A DNA stretch of 64,000 nucleotides from Myxococcus stipitatus DSM 14675 (GCF_000331735.1 NC_020126.1:7567501-7631500), one strand, 5' to 3'. Shown: positions 44,145 to 55,812, numbered from the stretch's first letter. Made by a program: numbers and translations. The notes: generated by a model from the sequence alone, not told the origin.

Positions 44145-44639
44145 TTGAGGATTTTCCTGGTTAGGCATGGCGACGCGGACGCGGAGATCCCGGAGGGTCT
44201 TGGCGACGAAGCGCGCGCGCTCACGGCGAAGGCTCGGGCAAACATGGCCGCGCACTTCGCAGCGCTTTCCGAGCGTATGGGCCCCTTGGGCCTCATCCTG
44301 ACCAGCCCGCTGGTTCGCACGGTGCAGACAGCGCAGCTGCTGTCCTTCGTCGCGAAGCACGAGGGTCTGCTCCGGGCGCACCGCAGCCTGTTGCCGGACG
44401 TGCCCGTGGGCACGGTCGACTCGGTGCTGAGCGAGCACGCGGACGAGAACCTCGTCCTCGTCGGTCACCAGCCCACCATGGGCGCCCTGGCGGCGCACCT
44501 GCTCGGGATGCAGTCCTTCCCGAAGCCCGTCAACCCGGGCACCGTCATCGCCCTGGAGCGCACCGAGGGCGAGGCGCCGCACTACAAGTTCCTGTTCTAC
44601 GCGGCCCCGAATCAGCAGGTGCTCGACGTCATCCAGTGA
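44145..44639 (+). CDS. sixA: Phosphohistidine phosphatase (SixA family)
   Basis: A 164-residue histidine phosphatase. The catalytic RHG lies in IFLVRHGDADAEI at residues 7-9, and the second His in VLVGHQPTMGALA near 108 completes the active site. Length and order agree with SixA, which removes phosphate from histidine phosphotransfer domains. The start is taken as TTG 44145, which begins the first beta strand and follows GGAGGG; an upstream ATG at 44085 would add 20 residues unlike the family. It is 13 bp before cyaY. Confidence 0.88.
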   Translation: MRIFLVRHGDADAEIPEGLGDEARALTAKARANMAAHFAALSERMGPLGLILTSPLVRTVQTAQLLSFVAKHEGLLRAHRSLLPDVPVGTVDSVLSEHADENLVLVGHQPTMGALAAHLLGMQSFPKPVNPGTVIALERTEGEAPHYKFLFYAAPNQQVLDVIQ

Positions 44640-44652
44640 GGCCCGTACGGCC

Positions 44653-44985
44653 ATGATGGACGAAGCCCGCTACAACCAACTCGTGGCCGCCGTCTTCAAG
44701 CGGATGCTCTCCGCCGCGGACGCCATCGACCCGGACATCCTGGAGGCGGAGAGCACGGGCGACATGCTCACCCTCACCGCCCCCTCCCGGGAGAAGTGCA
44801 TCGTCAACACCCAGCGCGCCGTGAAGCAGATCTGGGTCGCGGGACGAGGCCAGGGCATCCACTTCAGCTACGACGACGCCACGGGCACCTGGCGTGACGA
44901 CAAGGGCCGGGGGCTCGAGCTCTTCCAGTTCGTCGCCGGCGTGGTCCGCGATATCAGCGAAGCGGACTTCGTCTACCCGTCCTAG
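44653..44985 (+). CDS. cyaY: Bacterial frataxin (CyaY), iron-sulfur cluster assembly
   Basis: A 110-residue protein, close to the 106 of E. coli CyaY. The acidic first helix (LSAADAIDPDILEAEST), the strand GDMLTLT and the hallmark CIVNTQRAVKQIWVAG...IHFSYD are all present. Frataxin binds iron and regulates cysteine desulfurase in Fe-S assembly. It is preceded by sixA in what looks like a short operon. Its 3' end overlaps the following convergent gene by 4 bp. Confidence 0.9.
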   Translation: MMDEARYNQLVAAVFKRMLSAADAIDPDILEAESTGDMLTLTAPSREKCIVNTQRAVKQIWVAGRGQGIHFSYDDATGTWRDDKGRGLELFQFVAGVVRDISEADFVYPS

Positions 44986-45944
44986 CCGGGCCGGCTGGCG
45001 TCGCTGGCCACTTCCACCCAGTCACCGCCCGCTGCCTGCGCCCGTCGCAGCGCATCGCCCGCGTCCTTGAGCAGGCCGCCGAAGCTGACGGCCTGGCCCG
45101 GGGCGCCCGGCGCCGCGTCCTTGCGCGCCGCGGGAGGCTCCGACACGGCGACCCCCACGGAGGCCGTGCCCGAGGGCAGGCCCGCCACGGACTTGAGCTT
45201 CTCCCGCAGGCGCTCCGCCACGATGCGCGCCCCTGAGCGCGGAGTGTGAGGGAGGAAGACGACGAAGCGGCTGTCCGCGAAGGGCACCGCCACGTCGATG
45301 TCGCGCACGCCCTCCACCAGGACACCCAGCACCTCCGCCAGCGCCCCCTTGCGCGCGGCCGGCACCAGGGCCGAGGAGCGCTCCGCGAAGCGATCCAGCT
45401 CCACCATCAACAAGGCGATGGGGTAGCGATAGCGGCGGCTGCGCTTCACCTCCATCAGCATCAAGCGCTTGAGGAACTCGAAGTCCGCGGACGTGCTCGT
45501 CGACGCGGGCTCGGGCCGGGCCATGGGCACTGGCGGCTGGGGCTGCGAGGGCACCCGGGCCGCGGGCACGCTGGCGCGGCGGGCCTCGTCACGCTGGACG
45601 AGGAGCGAGACGCAGGTGAGGACGGTGGCGCGCTTGAGCGGGCCCACCAGTCCTCCCTCGGCACCCGCCTGCGCGGCACGCTCCTCCGCGTGCTCCTCGT
45701 CGGGCGAGTACATCAACAGCACTGGCACCTGGAGCCCCTGCGAGCGCAGGCTCCGGCACAGGGCCTCTCCATCCAGTGCTCCTGTCCCTGCGGCCAGCAC
45801 GACGGCAGGGGGACGCTCACGCGCGGCGCGCAGCGCCTCTTCGGCGCTGGCGACCGACGTCACTTCGTGGCCGGCCCCTTCCAGGTACCGGCGCAGCACG
45901 CCCGCCACGGAGGCGGCGGGCTCGGCCAGGAGCACGAAGGCCAT
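44982..45944 (-). CDS. Degenerate receiver plus degenerate GGDEF protein coupled to frr
   Basis: A 320-residue protein. Residues 1-118 fold like a response-regulator receiver, but the phosphoacceptor position is Ala51 (VVLAAGTGALDG) and the acidic pair is missing (LLAEPA), so it should not be phosphorylated. After a Pro/Ala linker, residues 155-300 look like a GGDEF domain (IALLMVELDRFAER), with the GGDEF loop replaced by FADSRF, so no diguanylate cyclase activity is expected. It may sense a signal or bind c-di-GMP only as a scaffold. The ATG shares its A with the frr stop (TGATG), so it is translated with frr. Confidence 0.85.
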   Translation of the reverse strand: MAFVLLAEPAASVAGVLRRYLEGAGHEVTSVASAEEALRAARERPPAVVLAAGTGALDGEALCRSLRSQGLQVPVLLMYSPDEEHAEERAAQAGAEGGLVGPLKRATVLTCVSLLVQRDEARRASVPAARVPSQPQPPVPMARPEPASTSTSADFEFLKRLMLMEVKRSRRYRYPIALLMVELDRFAERSSALVPAARKGALAEVLGVLVEGVRDIDVAVPFADSRFVVFLPHTPRSGARIVAERLREKLKSVAGLPSGTASVGVAVSEPPAARKDAAPGAPGQAVSFGGLLKDAGDALRRAQAAGGDWVEVASDASRPG

Positions 45945-46501
45945 CAGACCGACATGACCTCCTTCTCCTTCGCGACAATCACCTTGTCGACCTCGGCGAC
46001 GCCCGCATCCGTCTCCTTCTGGACCTTCTCGGAGATGCGCTTCTCGTCGTCCTCGGTGATCTTCTTGTCCTTCAGCTGCGCCTTGACCGACTCGTTGGCG
46101 TCGCGGCGGATGTTGCGGATGGCGACCTTGTGCTCCTCGCCCTTCGCCTTCACCTGCTTGACGATGTCCTTGCGGCGCTCCTCGGTGAGCGGCGGGAAGG
46201 GCAGGCGAATCATCTCGCCGTCGTTCATCGGGTTGATGCCGAGGTTGGCCTCGCGAAGGGCCTTCTCGATTTCCTTCAGGATGCTCTTCTCCCACGGCTT
46301 GATGATGATGAGCCGGGGCTCGGGGGCATTGACGCTGGCCACACCCGACAGCGGCGTGGGCGTGCCGTAGTAGTCCACGCGGATGTTGTCGAGGATGGCG
46401 GTGCTGGCGCGACCGGTGCGCACCTTGCTCAGCTCCCGCTTGAGGTCCTCGATGGTCTTCGTAATGCGGCCCTTCAATTCAACGACGACATCTCCGCTCA
46501 T
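45944..46501 (-). CDS. frr: Ribosome recycling factor
   Basis: A 185-residue protein, the standard RRF length. Conserved stretches: VRTGRASTAILDNIRVDYYG near residue 27, VNAPEPRLIIIKPWEKSIL near 57, MNDGEMIRLPFPPLTEERR near 92 and IRNIRRDANESVK near 128. It splits post-termination ribosomes with EF-G. AAGGAGAA lies upstream of ATG 46501. It follows pyrH by 43 bp in the conserved rpsB-tsf-pyrH-frr order. Its stop is fused with the next start. Confidence 0.98.
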   Translation of the reverse strand: MSGDVVVELKGRITKTIEDLKRELSKVRTGRASTAILDNIRVDYYGTPTPLSGVASVNAPEPRLIIIKPWEKSILKEIEKALREANLGINPMNDGEMIRLPFPPLTEERRKDIVKQVKAKGEEHKVAIRNIRRDANESVKAQLKDKKITEDDEKRISEKVQKETDAGVAEVDKVIVAKEKEVMSV

Positions 46502-46544
46502 AGTCGAGTTCTCCTTGAACGCGAGTCCGGGTGCATCCGCGAGG

Positions 46545-47297
46545 TCAGGCCCACGCCGTCTCGCTGCCACCCACGACGGTACCAATCTCGCCATTGCCCA
46601 ACACCGCGCGCCGGATGTTCCCCTGCACCGTGAGGTCGAAGACGATGATGGGCAGCTTGTTGTCCATGCACAGTGAGATGGCCGTGGAGTCCATCACATT
46701 GAGGTTCTGCTTCAACACGTCCATGTACGTCAGCGAGCGGTAGCGGCGCGCGGTCGGCTCCTTCTTCGGGTCCGCGTTGTAGATGCCGTCCACCTTCGTC
46801 GCCTTGAGGATGACCTCGGCGTTGATTTCCATGGCGCGCAGCGACGCGGCCGTGTCGGTGGTGAAGTACGGGTTGCCCGTGCCCGCGGCGAAAATCACCA
46901 CGCGGCCCTTCTCCAGGTGGCGCACCGCGCGCCGGCGGATGTAGGGCTCGGCAATCTGCTCCATCTTGATGGCGGACAGCACGCGCGTGTGCAGGCCCTT
47001 CTTCTCCAGCGCGTCCTGCATGGCCATGGAGTTGATGCACGTGGCCAGCATGCCCATGTAGTCGGCGCTGGCCCGGTCCATCCCCTCCGTCGCCCCGGCG
47101 ACGCCGCGGAAGATGTTGCCTCCACCAATGACGAGGGCCACCTCCACCCCCGCCTGGGCCAGCTCGATGACCTCATCGGCGATGCCACTCAGCGTGGGCG
47201 GATGGATGCCGTACTTCCCCTCCCCCATCAGGGCCTCGCCCGAGAGCTTGAGGAGAATGCGCTTGTAACGGAGCGGTTGTTTTGTGTCGGAGGACAT
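46545..47297 (-). CDS. pyrH: UMP kinase
   Basis: A 250-residue amino-acid-kinase-family enzyme. Landmarks: [12 protein letters not shown] near residue 14, [11 protein letters not shown] near 56, [13 protein letters not shown] near 77, [13 protein letters not shown] near 139 and [13 protein letters not shown] near 165. It phosphorylates UMP to UDP and is allosterically controlled by GTP and UTP in other bacteria. It lies between tsf and frr; the 190-bp tsf-pyrH gap contains two GC-rich hairpins. Confidence 0.98.
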   Translation of the reverse strand: MSSDTKQPLRYKRILLKLSGEALMGEGKYGIHPPTLSGIADEVIELAQAGVEVALVIGGGNIFRGVAGATEGMDRASADYMGMLATCINSMAMQDALEKKGLHTRVLSAIKMEQIAEPYIRRRAVRHLEKGRVVIFAAGTGNPYFTTDTAASLRAMEINAEVILKATKVDGIYNADPKKEPTARRYRSLTYMDVLKQNLNVMDSTAISLCMDNKLPIIVFDLTVQGNIRRAVLGNGEIGTVVGGSETAWA

Positions 47298-47487
47298 GCG
47301 TTTTTGCTTCTATCCCCCGGTTGGCGCCATATCAACGCCCGAGTCGGACACGGAGCGCACACCGTCCGCTGCCCATCGCCCCGGCTCGCAAGAGCCCGCA
47401 ATGACGAGGGCCGCGCCCCCCATCCCGACCGGACGGGTGACACGGCCCTCTCAGGGTGGCTCCAGCCCCGGAGGGGCTGGATGGCAC

Positions 47488-48141
47488 TCAGCCCTGGTTC
47501 AGCGTCTTCGCCACTTCGGCGGCGAGGTCGTCCTTCTTCTTCTCGATGCCCTCACCCACCTCGAAGCGGACGAAGCGGCGCACGGAGACCTTCTCGCCAA
47601 TCTTGGCGGCGCGCTCGGTGATCATGTCACTGACCTTCTTCTTGTCGTCCTTCACCCAGAGCTGGTCCACGAGGCAGACGCCCTCGTAGTACTTCTCCAT
47701 CTTGCCCACGAGGATCTTCTCCAGCATCGCCTCGGGCTTGCCCTGCTGCTTGAGCAGCTCGCGCTGGATGTCCTTCTCCTTCTCGAAGTTGTCCATGGGG
47801 ACTTCCTCGCGGCGGACGAACTTGGGGTTGGCGGCGGCAATCTGCATCGCCACTTCCTTCACCAGGTCCTGGAAGTCCGGGTTGCGAGCGACGAAGTCGG
47901 TCTCGCAGTTGACCTCCACCAGCACGCCGATGCGGCCGCCGTGGACGTACGTGCCGACCAGACCTTCGGCGGCGACGCGGCCCTCCTTGCCAGCGGCGCG
48001 GGAGATGCCCTTCTTGCGCAGCCACTCCTCGGCCTTCGCGAAGTCGCCGCCCGTCTCGGCCAGCGCCTTCTTGCAGTCCATCATGCCCGCGCTGGTCCGC
48101 TCGCGGAGGTCCTTCACCATCTGGGCGGTGATCTCAGCCAT
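47488..48141 (-). CDS. tsf: Elongation factor Ts
   Basis: A 217-residue EF-Ts, shorter than the E. coli protein (283) and matching the compact form with one core subdomain. The N-terminal LRERTSAGMMDCKKAL (residues 11-26) and VNCETDFVARNPDF near 76 are diagnostic. It exchanges GDP for GTP on EF-Tu. The start is ATG 48141; the longer upstream reading lies in the intergenic region. It is second in the rpsB-tsf cluster. Confidence 0.97.
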   Translation of the reverse strand: MAEITAQMVKDLRERTSAGMMDCKKALAETGGDFAKAEEWLRKKGISRAAGKEGRVAAEGLVGTYVHGGRIGVLVEVNCETDFVARNPDFQDLVKEVAMQIAAANPKFVRREEVPMDNFEKEKDIQRELLKQQGKPEAMLEKILVGKMEKYYEGVCLVDQLWVKDDKKKVSDMITERAAKIGEKVSVRRFVRFEVGEGIEKKKDDLAAEVAKTLNQG

Positions 48142-48221
48142 CTTCGTCTCCTGCCTCCGCCTCGAATGAGGGCGCCATGCGCCGGGCGGAGCAAATAGGT
48201 TCAAGGGGATACTGCGTACGG

Positions 48222-48270
48222 CGGAAAACACGGACGGCCGGGTGACAGCGTCCTGATGCGCCACCCGGCC
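48222..48270 (-). terminator. Terminator or attenuator between rpsB and tsf
   Basis: GGCCGGGTG (48236-48244) pairs with CACCCGGCC (48262-48270), a 9-bp stem with a 17-nt loop. On the minus strand GTCCGTGTTTTCC follows. It sits about 30 bp past the rpsB stop and could reduce read-through into tsf. Confidence 0.55.
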
Positions 48271-48301
48271 GCCACGAAGACTTCGAAGTGAGAGGGGAGG
48301 A

Positions 48302-49276
48302 CTACTCCGCCGCCGCCTCGCCACCCTCGCCAGGAGCCGCCTCGGCGGGAGCATCGGCCACCGCGGGGGCGCCCTTCATCTCGACGAGGGGACCACGGCG
48401 CTCGCCGCCCCGGTCACGGTCGCCACCGCCACGACGGTCACGGTCGCCACGGCGCGGGCCACGGCGGTCGTCACGCTCACGGCGGTCATCACGGCCCTCG
48501 CGCTCCTCCTGCTCGTCGCGCTCCGCCGCGCCCGAGGCACGGTAACGGGCCGCGCCCTCGATGCAGGCCTCGGCGATCTTCGACGTGAAGAGCTTGATGG
48601 AGCGGATGGCGTCGTCGTTGCCGGGAATCACGAAGTCGATGCCGTCGGGATCGCAGTTCGTGTCCACCAGGCCAATCACGGGGATGCCCAGACGGGTCGC
48701 CTCGTGGATGGCGATGTGCTCCTTCTTCGGGTCGATGACGAAGACGCAGCGGGGCAGCTTGGACATCTCCTTCACGCCGCCCAGGTTCTTCTCCAGCTTC
48801 TCGCGCTCACGCTCCAGCGAGGCGACTTCCTTCTTCGGCAGACGCTCGAAGGTGCCGTCCTCGGCCATCTTCTCCAGCGTCTTCAGCCGGTCGATGCCCT
48901 GCTTGATGGTCTTGAAGTTGGTCAGCGTGCCACCCAGCCAGCGGCTGGTGACGAAGAACTGACCGGCGCGCGACGCCTCCTCGCGGATGACGTCCTGCGC
49001 CTGCTTCTTGGTGCCGACGAAGAGCACCGAGCCACCACGCGCCGTCACGTCCGCCACGAAGCGGAAGGCCGCGCGGGCCATCGAGACCGTCTTCTGCAGG
49101 TCGATGATGTAGATGCCGTTCCGGGCGCCGAAGATGTACGGCTTCATCTTCGGGTTCCAGCGCTTCGTCTGGTGGCCGAAGTGAACACCGGCCTCCAGGA
49201 GCTGCCGCATCGTGATGCCGCCGGCGGCGGCCATGGCCTGCTGCTGCGTCTGCGTTTCCTGCGTGTCGATCGACAT
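48302..49276 (-). CDS. rpsB: 30S ribosomal protein S2 with long Arg/Asp/Gly-rich tail
   Basis: A 324-residue S2, about 80 residues longer than the usual form. The core shows [28 protein letters not shown] (23-50), [15 protein letters not shown] near 110 and [27 protein letters not shown] near 200. After residue 245 comes a charged tail of about 50 residues built from [15 protein letters not shown] and similar pieces, then a Pro/Ala/Glu end. The tail resembles RNA-binding RGG/RD regions. The gene leads the tsf-pyrH-frr operon. An upstream hairpin and promoter candidate are given separately. Confidence 0.97.
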   Translation of the reverse strand: MSIDTQETQTQQQAMAAAGGITMRQLLEAGVHFGHQTKRWNPKMKPYIFGARNGIYIIDLQKTVSMARAAFRFVADVTARGGSVLFVGTKKQAQDVIREEASRAGQFFVTSRWLGGTLTNFKTIKQGIDRLKTLEKMAEDGTFERLPKKEVASLEREREKLEKNLGGVKEMSKLPRCVFVIDPKKEHIAIHEATRLGIPVIGLVDTNCDPDGIDFVIPGNDDAIRSIKLFTSKIAEACIEGAARYRASGAAERDEQEEREGRDDRRERDDRRGPRRGDRDRRGGGDRDRGGERRGPLVEMKGAPAVADAPAEAAPGEGGEAAAE

Positions 49277-49458
49277 GTTGTTTCTCCGGTTATGTCCGCC
49301 ACACCCGAGTGCTGCTCCGGCCGTGACCTCCGTCGAGCGAGGCCCTCTTCTTCAGAGGAGACCTCCACTCACGGGAGCACCGGCGACCGGCACGGGCGTG
49401 TGTGAAGTGGGTACTACCCGAGGCCAGGGGCCCCGCCCCCGACTACGAGGCGGGGGGT

Positions 49459-49487
49459 CCTTAACAGAACCCTTCCGGCAGGCGCAA
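49459..49487 (-). promoter_or_regulatory. Candidate promoter of the rpsB operon
   Basis: On the minus strand TTGCGC (49487-49482) and TTAAGG (49464-49459) are 17 bp apart. Placement upstream of a long leader suits a ribosomal-protein operon. The match to consensus is partial. Confidence 0.4.
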
Positions 49488-49582
49488 GCTTCGCTTCACC
49501 GGGCGTGGCGGGTAGGAGGCCCCCGCCCGGCCCCCTGTCCCCCAGCCCGCCTTCTGAAGCCCCTAGGCCTGGGCCTCGCGTC

Positions 49583-49638
49583 ACAAAAACGACCGGCGCG
49601 GACAGGCCCGCTCCGATCTGGAGCAGCCGCCGCGCCGG
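49583..49638 (-). terminator. Terminator of secA
   Basis: On the minus strand CCGGCGCGG (49638-49630) pairs with CCGCGCCGG (49601-49593) around an internal GCTCC/GGAGC hairpin, then TCGTTTTTGTG. It lies 37 bp past the secA stop. Confidence 0.75.
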
Positions 49639-49674
49639 GGGCCTCCCTGCTCCCGGAGGTCCCGGGAGGGCTGC

Positions 49675-52527
<2,853 letters not shown>

Positions 52528-52700
52528 TCGGTAGACTCTCTCGGCGCCGGAGAATCCTCGAAGGACGGCGGCGAGTGAAGGGAAATCCCTGGAGATGTAA
52601 GGGAGGCTTCGTGGGAAACCACGCGCGCCCCCTGAAACTTCCTCTCGGCCGGTTGCCCAGCGCGCATCGGTTCAGAGTAAAGCGGAACCGAGCCTACGCA

Positions 52701-53891
52701 ATGTCCCCTCCGCGAAATCCACGCCGCCGGCCTGTCCGGGGCGCTCCCCAGAAGCCGCCTCGCCGCCCCGGCCCTCCCCAACCCAGGAAGGCGCCCACCC
52801 CGGGTGGGGCCACGCCTGCACGCGCCGCGCCGCCCCCTCCCGCTCCGCCCAGGGCGCGCATTCCCCCCATGCCCCCACAGACCCACGTCCCTCAGCCGGG
52901 GCGCTGGCTGTGGACATGCCGGGCGGGCTTCGAGCCTCACCTCTTCGAGGAGCTCGCCTGGGCGGACACCCACCCTCGCTTGCTCGGCGACGCCCTGGTG
53001 GAGAGTGAACAGCGGCCCGCCACCGTCCCCGCCTTCGCGCGTGCCGCCTATCAGGTGGTCGCCTCCCTGCCCTCGGGTCCACCCGACGCGCAGGCGGAGG
53101 CCGTCGCTCGGGCCCTGGGCACCCTCTCCAGCAACCGCCCGTGGGTCGTCCAGGCCTTCACGCCCGACAGCCCCCGAGGCAACACCCTGGCCGCCTCCGC
53201 GGAGGCGCTGGAGGCGGCCGTCCGCGCACGCCTCCCCTCGGAGCGTCTGCTCGACGACGCGGGGCGCGCCCGGGAGTCCCGCGCGCTGCTCGTGTCCCTC
53301 TGTGTCGCGCCGGACGGCGTCACGGTGCTGGGGCTCGTCTCGGCGAGCGAGGCCATCTCCCTTGCCCCCGGAGGCCGGCGGCGCATGCGGCGCGAGGGCG
53401 AGTCCCCGTCCCGGGCCGCGATGAAGCTCGAGGAGGCGCTGGACGGACTGCCCTTCGAGCCCGGGCGCGGCGACGTCTGCGTGGACCTGGGCGCCGCGCC
53501 GGGCGGATGGACGCAGCGGCTGGTGGCCCGAGGCGCGAAGGTGGTGGCCGTGGACCCGGCGAAGCTGATGCCGGAGCTGGCGGCCCACGGTCGGGTGAAG
53601 CACGTGCAGGAGAGCGCCTTCGCCTACACCCCCGAGGAGCCCGTCGACTGGCTCTTCTGCGACATGGCCTGGCGCCCGCTGGAGGTCGCCCAGCTGCTCG
53701 CGAAGTGGGGACGGCGAGGCTGGGCCAGCCATCTGGTGGCCAACATCAAGCTGCCCATGAAGGACAAGAACTCCGTGCTGCTGCGGGTGCGGCACACGCT
53801 CGTCGAGGACGGCGGCTGGAAGCAGCTCACCCTCCGGCAGCTCTACCACGACCGGGATGAAGTGACGGTGACAGCCCACCAGCTTCGCTGA
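52701..53891 (+). CDS. rlmM: 23S rRNA 2'-O-ribose methyltransferase RlmM (cytidine-2498)
   Basis: A 396-residue protein. A Pro/Arg-rich leader of about 65 residues precedes a THUMP-like part (WLWTCRAGFEPHLFEELAW), then a Rossmann methyltransferase with VCVDLGAAPGGWTQRL (SAM site) near 265 and VDWLFCDMAWRPLEV near 318, ending with LVANIKLPMKDKNSV near 350. The D-K catalytic residues in the RlmE/RlmM group match CDM and IKLPMK. The modification acts on unfolded 23S rRNA. ATG 52701 is preferred to the upstream in-frame ATG in the secA-rlmM gap. Confidence 0.88.
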   Translation: MSPPRNPRRRPVRGAPQKPPRRPGPPQPRKAPTPGGATPARAAPPPPAPPRARIPPMPPQTHVPQPGRWLWTCRAGFEPHLFEELAWADTHPRLLGDALVESEQRPATVPAFARAAYQVVASLPSGPPDAQAEAVARALGTLSSNRPWVVQAFTPDSPRGNTLAASAEALEAAVRARLPSERLLDDAGRARESRALLVSLCVAPDGVTVLGLVSASEAISLAPGGRRRMRREGESPSRAAMKLEEALDGLPFEPGRGDVCVDLGAAPGGWTQRLVARGAKVVAVDPAKLMPELAAHGRVKHVQESAFAYTPEEPVDWLFCDMAWRPLEVAQLLAKWGRRGWASHLVANIKLPMKDKNSVLLRVRHTLVEDGGWKQLTLRQLYHDRDEVTVTAHQLR

Positions 53892-53939
53892 GGGGAAGCA
53901 CCTGCGCGACAGCCCTCGACACGCTAGAGAACCCGCCCG

Positions 53940-54644
53940 ATGCCCTACCCACTCGACGACGCCACCGCCACCGCCCTCATCGCCCTCTACCCGTGGGTGC
54001 TGACCCGCAGCCCGCAGGCCCCCGTGCAGGCCGCCGTCGAGGCGCTCCTCCAGGCCGAGCAGGCCCGGCGCGGCCACCCGGACGCGAAGACGGGCGCGCT
54101 CCAGGTGCCCGCCCTCACCCAGGGCAACCTCCTCAAGGAGGAATACGACTTGTCCACGCACGCGCACCATGACGGCTGGCGCGTGGGCGCGGTCATCGCG
54201 GACGTGAAGGGGATGATCAACCTCAACGCCCGCTTCGGCTTCGCCACCGGCGACGCGATTCTGCGCGGCACCGTGGAGTCGCTCGCCGCGCAGTACCCGG
54301 GCGCCAAGGTGGTTCGCCTGCACCCGGACGCCTTCGCGGCCCTTCTGGTGCCCACCTCCCAGCTCACCGTGCGCGAGGACCTGGCCGCCCCCACGCACGA
54401 GCGACTGTCGCGCGACGTGCGCCGGGTCCTCCCCGAGGGCACGCCCGACGCCGACATCCCCTCGTGGACGGTGAGCCTGCTGGAGGTGACGGTGGATTCG
54501 CCCTCGCACTGGCAGGTGCTGGGGCCCCTGCTCTGGGCGGAGCTGGAGCGCGCGCACGTCATGCAGCGCAGCGGCCGCGCGGAGGGACTCCAGCGCAGAC
54601 GTCTGCGGCTGGACGCGTCCATCCCGGGTCCCGCGACGCTCTGA
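53940..54644 (+). CDS. Degenerate GGDEF-domain protein
   Basis: A 234-residue protein. Residues 85-210 follow the GGDEF fold (IADVKGMINLNARFGFATGDAILRGTVESLA), but the active loop reads LHPDAFAALL in place of RGGDEFaVlL, so cyclase activity is not expected. The N-terminal 80 residues are helical without a signal. It starts 48 bp after rlmM, perhaps in the same transcript. It may bind a nucleotide or act as a scaffold. A terminator follows. Confidence 0.75.
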   Translation: MPYPLDDATATALIALYPWVLTRSPQAPVQAAVEALLQAEQARRGHPDAKTGALQVPALTQGNLLKEEYDLSTHAHHDGWRVGAVIADVKGMINLNARFGFATGDAILRGTVESLAAQYPGAKVVRLHPDAFAALLVPTSQLTVREDLAAPTHERLSRDVRRVLPEGTPDADIPSWTVSLLEVTVDSPSHWQVLGPLLWAELERAHVMQRSGRAEGLQRRRLRLDASIPGPATL

Positions 54645-54650
54645 GGCCCC

Positions 54651-54682
54651 AAAAAGAAGAGGGCCCGACTCGGGGCCCTCTT
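54651..54682. terminator. Bidirectional terminator
   Basis: AAGAGGGCCC (54657-54666) pairs with GGGCCCTCTT (54673-54682), a 10-bp stem with a 6-nt loop. AAAAA precedes it at 54651-54655, which gives a T-tract on the minus strand for the M23 gene. It also serves the GGDEF-like gene. Confidence 0.8.
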
Positions 54683-54728
54683 GCTCGCGGCACTTCCTGG
54701 GGCGGACCTCGGGAGGCCCGGCGGACCG

Positions 54729-55646
54729 CTACTCCTCCAGGATGAACTTGCGGGGGTTCTGCGGGATGCCGTTGACGCGGACCTCGTAGTGCAGGTGCGG
54801 ACCGGTGGAGCGACCCGTGTTGCCCACCGCCGCGATGAGCGCGCCGCGCTTCACCCGGTCGCCCGCCTTCACCAGCATCTTCGCCAGGTGGCCGTAGCGC
54901 GTCTTGATGCCATAGCCGTGGTCCACGACGATGACGTTGCCGTAGCCACCCTCCAAGCCCGCGAACACCACCGTGCCGTCCGACGGTGAATAGACTTCCT
55001 TGCCGTGCGGCGCCGCGATGTCCAGGCCCGCGTGCATGACCCGGTCGGCCGTGTACGGGTCCACTCGCTGACCAAAGTCGCTGGTCACCCAGCCGCGCGC
55101 CGGCCAGATGGACGGGGTGGAGGCCAGCATGGACTTCTGGTCCTGGAAGTACGCCTGAAGCTCCTGGAGGCTCTGCTCCTGACGGGTGGCCTCCGCGCTC
55201 AGCTTGTCCAGCCGCCCCATCAACAGCTTGGGCGTCTCCGTCGTGGTGAGCTGTGTGAACTGGGTGTCGGTCGTCGGCACCTGCGTCCCGGCTTCCGGCT
55301 CCGTGGGGCCCATGGCCAGATTCCGCTGAGGGTCCGACAAGAGCGTCATCGCCCGCAGCTTCTGGTCGAAGCGCTCCACCCTGTCCAACGTGGAGCCGAT
55401 GTGCTCGATGCGCTCCCGCACGGACTTCAGCTGCGAGCGCAGCGTCAGGTTCTCCTCACGCAGGATGCGGTTCTCCGAGGCATCCGCGGCGACCTGGAAG
55501 TAATGGATGCTCGCGCCCGCGCCCAGTCCCACCACAAGCATCAACCCCATCCCCACCTGCATCAGGAACGAGCGTTGGATGGTGTACCGCTTCACCGGCG
55601 CGTCGTGGTCCGGGATCACCATCAACGTGAAGGACTTTTTCGCCAC
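54729..55646 (-). CDS. M23 family (LytM-type) metallopeptidase
   Basis: A 305-residue protein. A membrane anchor at about 28-48 (FLMQVGMGLMLVVGLGAGASI) is followed by a coiled coil (RILREENLTLRSQLKSVRERIEHIGSTLDRVE) and, from residue 185, the LytM domain with zinc ligands in MHAGLDIAAPHG (His and Asp), RYGHLA and HLHYEV. It would cut peptidoglycan cross-bridges in the periplasm. Coiled coil plus LytM is typical of cell-division or elongasome regulators. A TTGACA-type promoter candidate lies 165 bp upstream. Confidence 0.94.
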   Translation of the reverse strand: MAKKSFTLMVIPDHDAPVKRYTIQRSFLMQVGMGLMLVVGLGAGASIHYFQVAADASENRILREENLTLRSQLKSVRERIEHIGSTLDRVERFDQKLRAMTLLSDPQRNLAMGPTEPEAGTQVPTTDTQFTQLTTTETPKLLMGRLDKLSAEATRQEQSLQELQAYFQDQKSMLASTPSIWPARGWVTSDFGQRVDPYTADRVMHAGLDIAAPHGKEVYSPSDGTVVFAGLEGGYGNVIVVDHGYGIKTRYGHLAKMLVKAGDRVKRGALIAAVGNTGRSTGPHLHYEVRVNGIPQNPRKFILEE

Positions 55647-55782
55647 GGGACAGCTCCCTGCTTGCGTGGGACATCCGGCGTCAGAAGCTAAGTCACTCCT
55701 GCACGCCCAACACCTCCCCCCACCGCCACACCCCTTCAGCTCCGTCCGCTGGCTGCGTCTGCCAGGGTTGGAAACGTTTGGG

Positions 55783-55812
55783 CAGCTACCATTCAGTTTC
55801 CAAGAGTGTCAA
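55783..55812 (-). promoter_or_regulatory. Candidate promoter of the M23 peptidase gene
   Basis: On the minus strand TTGACA (55812-55807) and TAGCTG (55788-55783) are 18 bp apart. The -35 is perfect and the -10 is weak. It would give a leader of about 130 nt. Confidence 0.4.

Larger units (their letters stand above)
49277..49674. other. Intergenic region upstream of rpsB and downstream of secA
   Basis: This 398-bp region has no coding signal. It contains the secA terminator (49583-49638), a promoter candidate for rpsB (49459-49487) and, directly at the expected transcript start, a GC-rich hairpin (7-bp CCCCGCC at 49431-49437 against GGCGGGG at 49449-49455). The leader of about 170 nt could allow S2 autoregulation. 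Confidence 0.5.
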
